The notes under the pieces are model-generated. The model ran no database searches. It was not told the origin of the DNA and worked only from the letters and a program-made list of their open reading frames with translations. The translations under genes were made by a program, and so were the position numbers. A DNA stretch of 64,000 nt, taken from contig BSBM01000877.1 of the NCBI GenBank assembly GCA_027924585.1, positions 1,774,501 through 1,838,500 of the forward strand, in the 5' to 3' direction. The stretch is from Larix kaempferi (Eukaryota > Streptophyta > Pinopsida > Pinales > Pinaceae). The first letter of the stretch is position 1; each line of letters starts with the position of its first letter. Below are positions 63,289 through 64,000 of the stretch, piece by piece.

Positions 63289-64000
63289 TGGCTATTATGG
63301 ATCAGAATGCAGAGATATTGAGAGAGATCACTCATTTGAGAGATATTGGTACAGCTTGGAGGGGTGGAGATGAACTCCACTACTAATTGGCAGCATCACT
63401 AGATGCTATTGTGGATACTATCAGTCGCTCAAACGATGCATTGTACAACATAGAATCATACAGAGAAATAAAACGACAAGAATATGTCGATGGATTGAGT
63501 TATAATGAGGTGAAGAAATTAAAAATAAATAAAGGGCAAAATATTCACTTTTTAGAGTTCCCGGGACAGATGTCGTTCTAGATACTACTAGAGCACATAT
63601 TTCAATTGAGTGGTGTTTTTTTCCACCAATCATAGATCACTGGATGGATCGATGGTATATGGTATTTGACATTCCCCCACGCAACAACAGGGAAGTACCA
63701 CTATACTTCCTTCGAAAACATTATGCTGATTTTGCGATGGGTAAACATGTCAACTATTTCGATATGCTGGGGCCCCAGGGAACTGGCATGGGGATGCCCC
63801 AAAACCATCCCAATGATAGGCATAGAGATTCCAATTGACTGATACCTCCACCTCGTAGCCATTTACCGAGTCTATATGTCCCTCCTGCACATACGATGAT
63901 ACCACGGACACAGGAGGAATTTTTGACGCTAGCTCAAGTCATTGTATGCCACAGTACAACTATTGACCAGGAAGGGACCCCTTCCTCTGGTGGGGTACAG
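63289..64000 (+). pseudogene. Degenerate TE-like gene fragment, copy 3 (cut by window end)
   Basis: Same acceptor, stops and frame change as at 18106-18901, truncated by the window edge. Confidence 0.45.

Larger units (their letters stand above)
45223..64000. repeat. 22.6 kb tandem unit, copy 3 (partial)
   Basis: Third copy, cut by the window end at the position matching base 18817 of copy 1, so its A' repeat is not seen. The offset to copy 2 falls from 22593 to 22591 because a GT microsatellite loses one repeat near 55345, and to 22590 in an A-run near 62170. It carries private changes, including a locally rearranged block at 52194-52237 and small indels near 53588, 54007 and 54115. Confidence 0.95.

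Overview
The window is plant nuclear DNA. It is AT-rich, with long non-coding stretches, a Ty1/copia retrotransposon remnant, TE-gene remnants with exon/intron structure, minisatellites, and one well-preserved gene with a plant-type TATA promoter. The species cannot be fixed from the sequence; a seed plant with a repeat-rich genome fits. Nothing prokaryotic (operons, CRISPR) was seen, and no tRNA or rRNA gene was found.

The dominant structure is a head-to-tail array of one ~22.6 kb unit. Phased arbitrarily from base 1, the copies are 1-22629, 22630-45222 and 45223-64000 (the third is cut by the window end). The copies are nearly identical, differing by scattered SNPs, a 36 bp minisatellite copy, one GT repeat and a local rearrangement in copy 3. 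The true breakpoints of the amplification lie outside the window or cannot be told from its phase.

Each unit, left to right (copy 1 coordinates): (a) repeat A (1-2610), carrying what look like the last exons of an unidentified gene followed by CA-rich non-coding DNA; (b) a minus-strand, 5'-truncated copia remnant (2628-6597): 3' LTR, three consecutive tandem-repeat or hairpin arrays, then a frameshifted RT/RNase H; (c) ~3.6 kb of AT-rich DNA with small tandem repeats; (d) a nested foldback element (10232-10557), a TATA box and an intronless glyoxal/galactose-oxidase-like gene (11030-12658) with a signal peptide and all recognisable copper-radical residues; (e) ~5.4 kb of AT-rich spacer with a 36 bp minisatellite, a small GC-richer island and a diverged ~320 bp direct repeat; (f) a degenerate gene fragment (18106-18901); (g) repeat A' (19910-22578), an older, decayed copy of A lying directly upstream of the next unit's A.

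The only gene likely to work as a normal protein gene is the GLOX-like one, present three times with identical protein sequence. It should encode a secreted, H2O2-producing copper radical oxidase of the cell wall. The most unusual structural signals are the run of small hairpins with constant 5-nt loops and covarying stems in the copia 3' region, and the nested foldback just upstream of each GLOX promoter. I found no clearly new multi-gene system.
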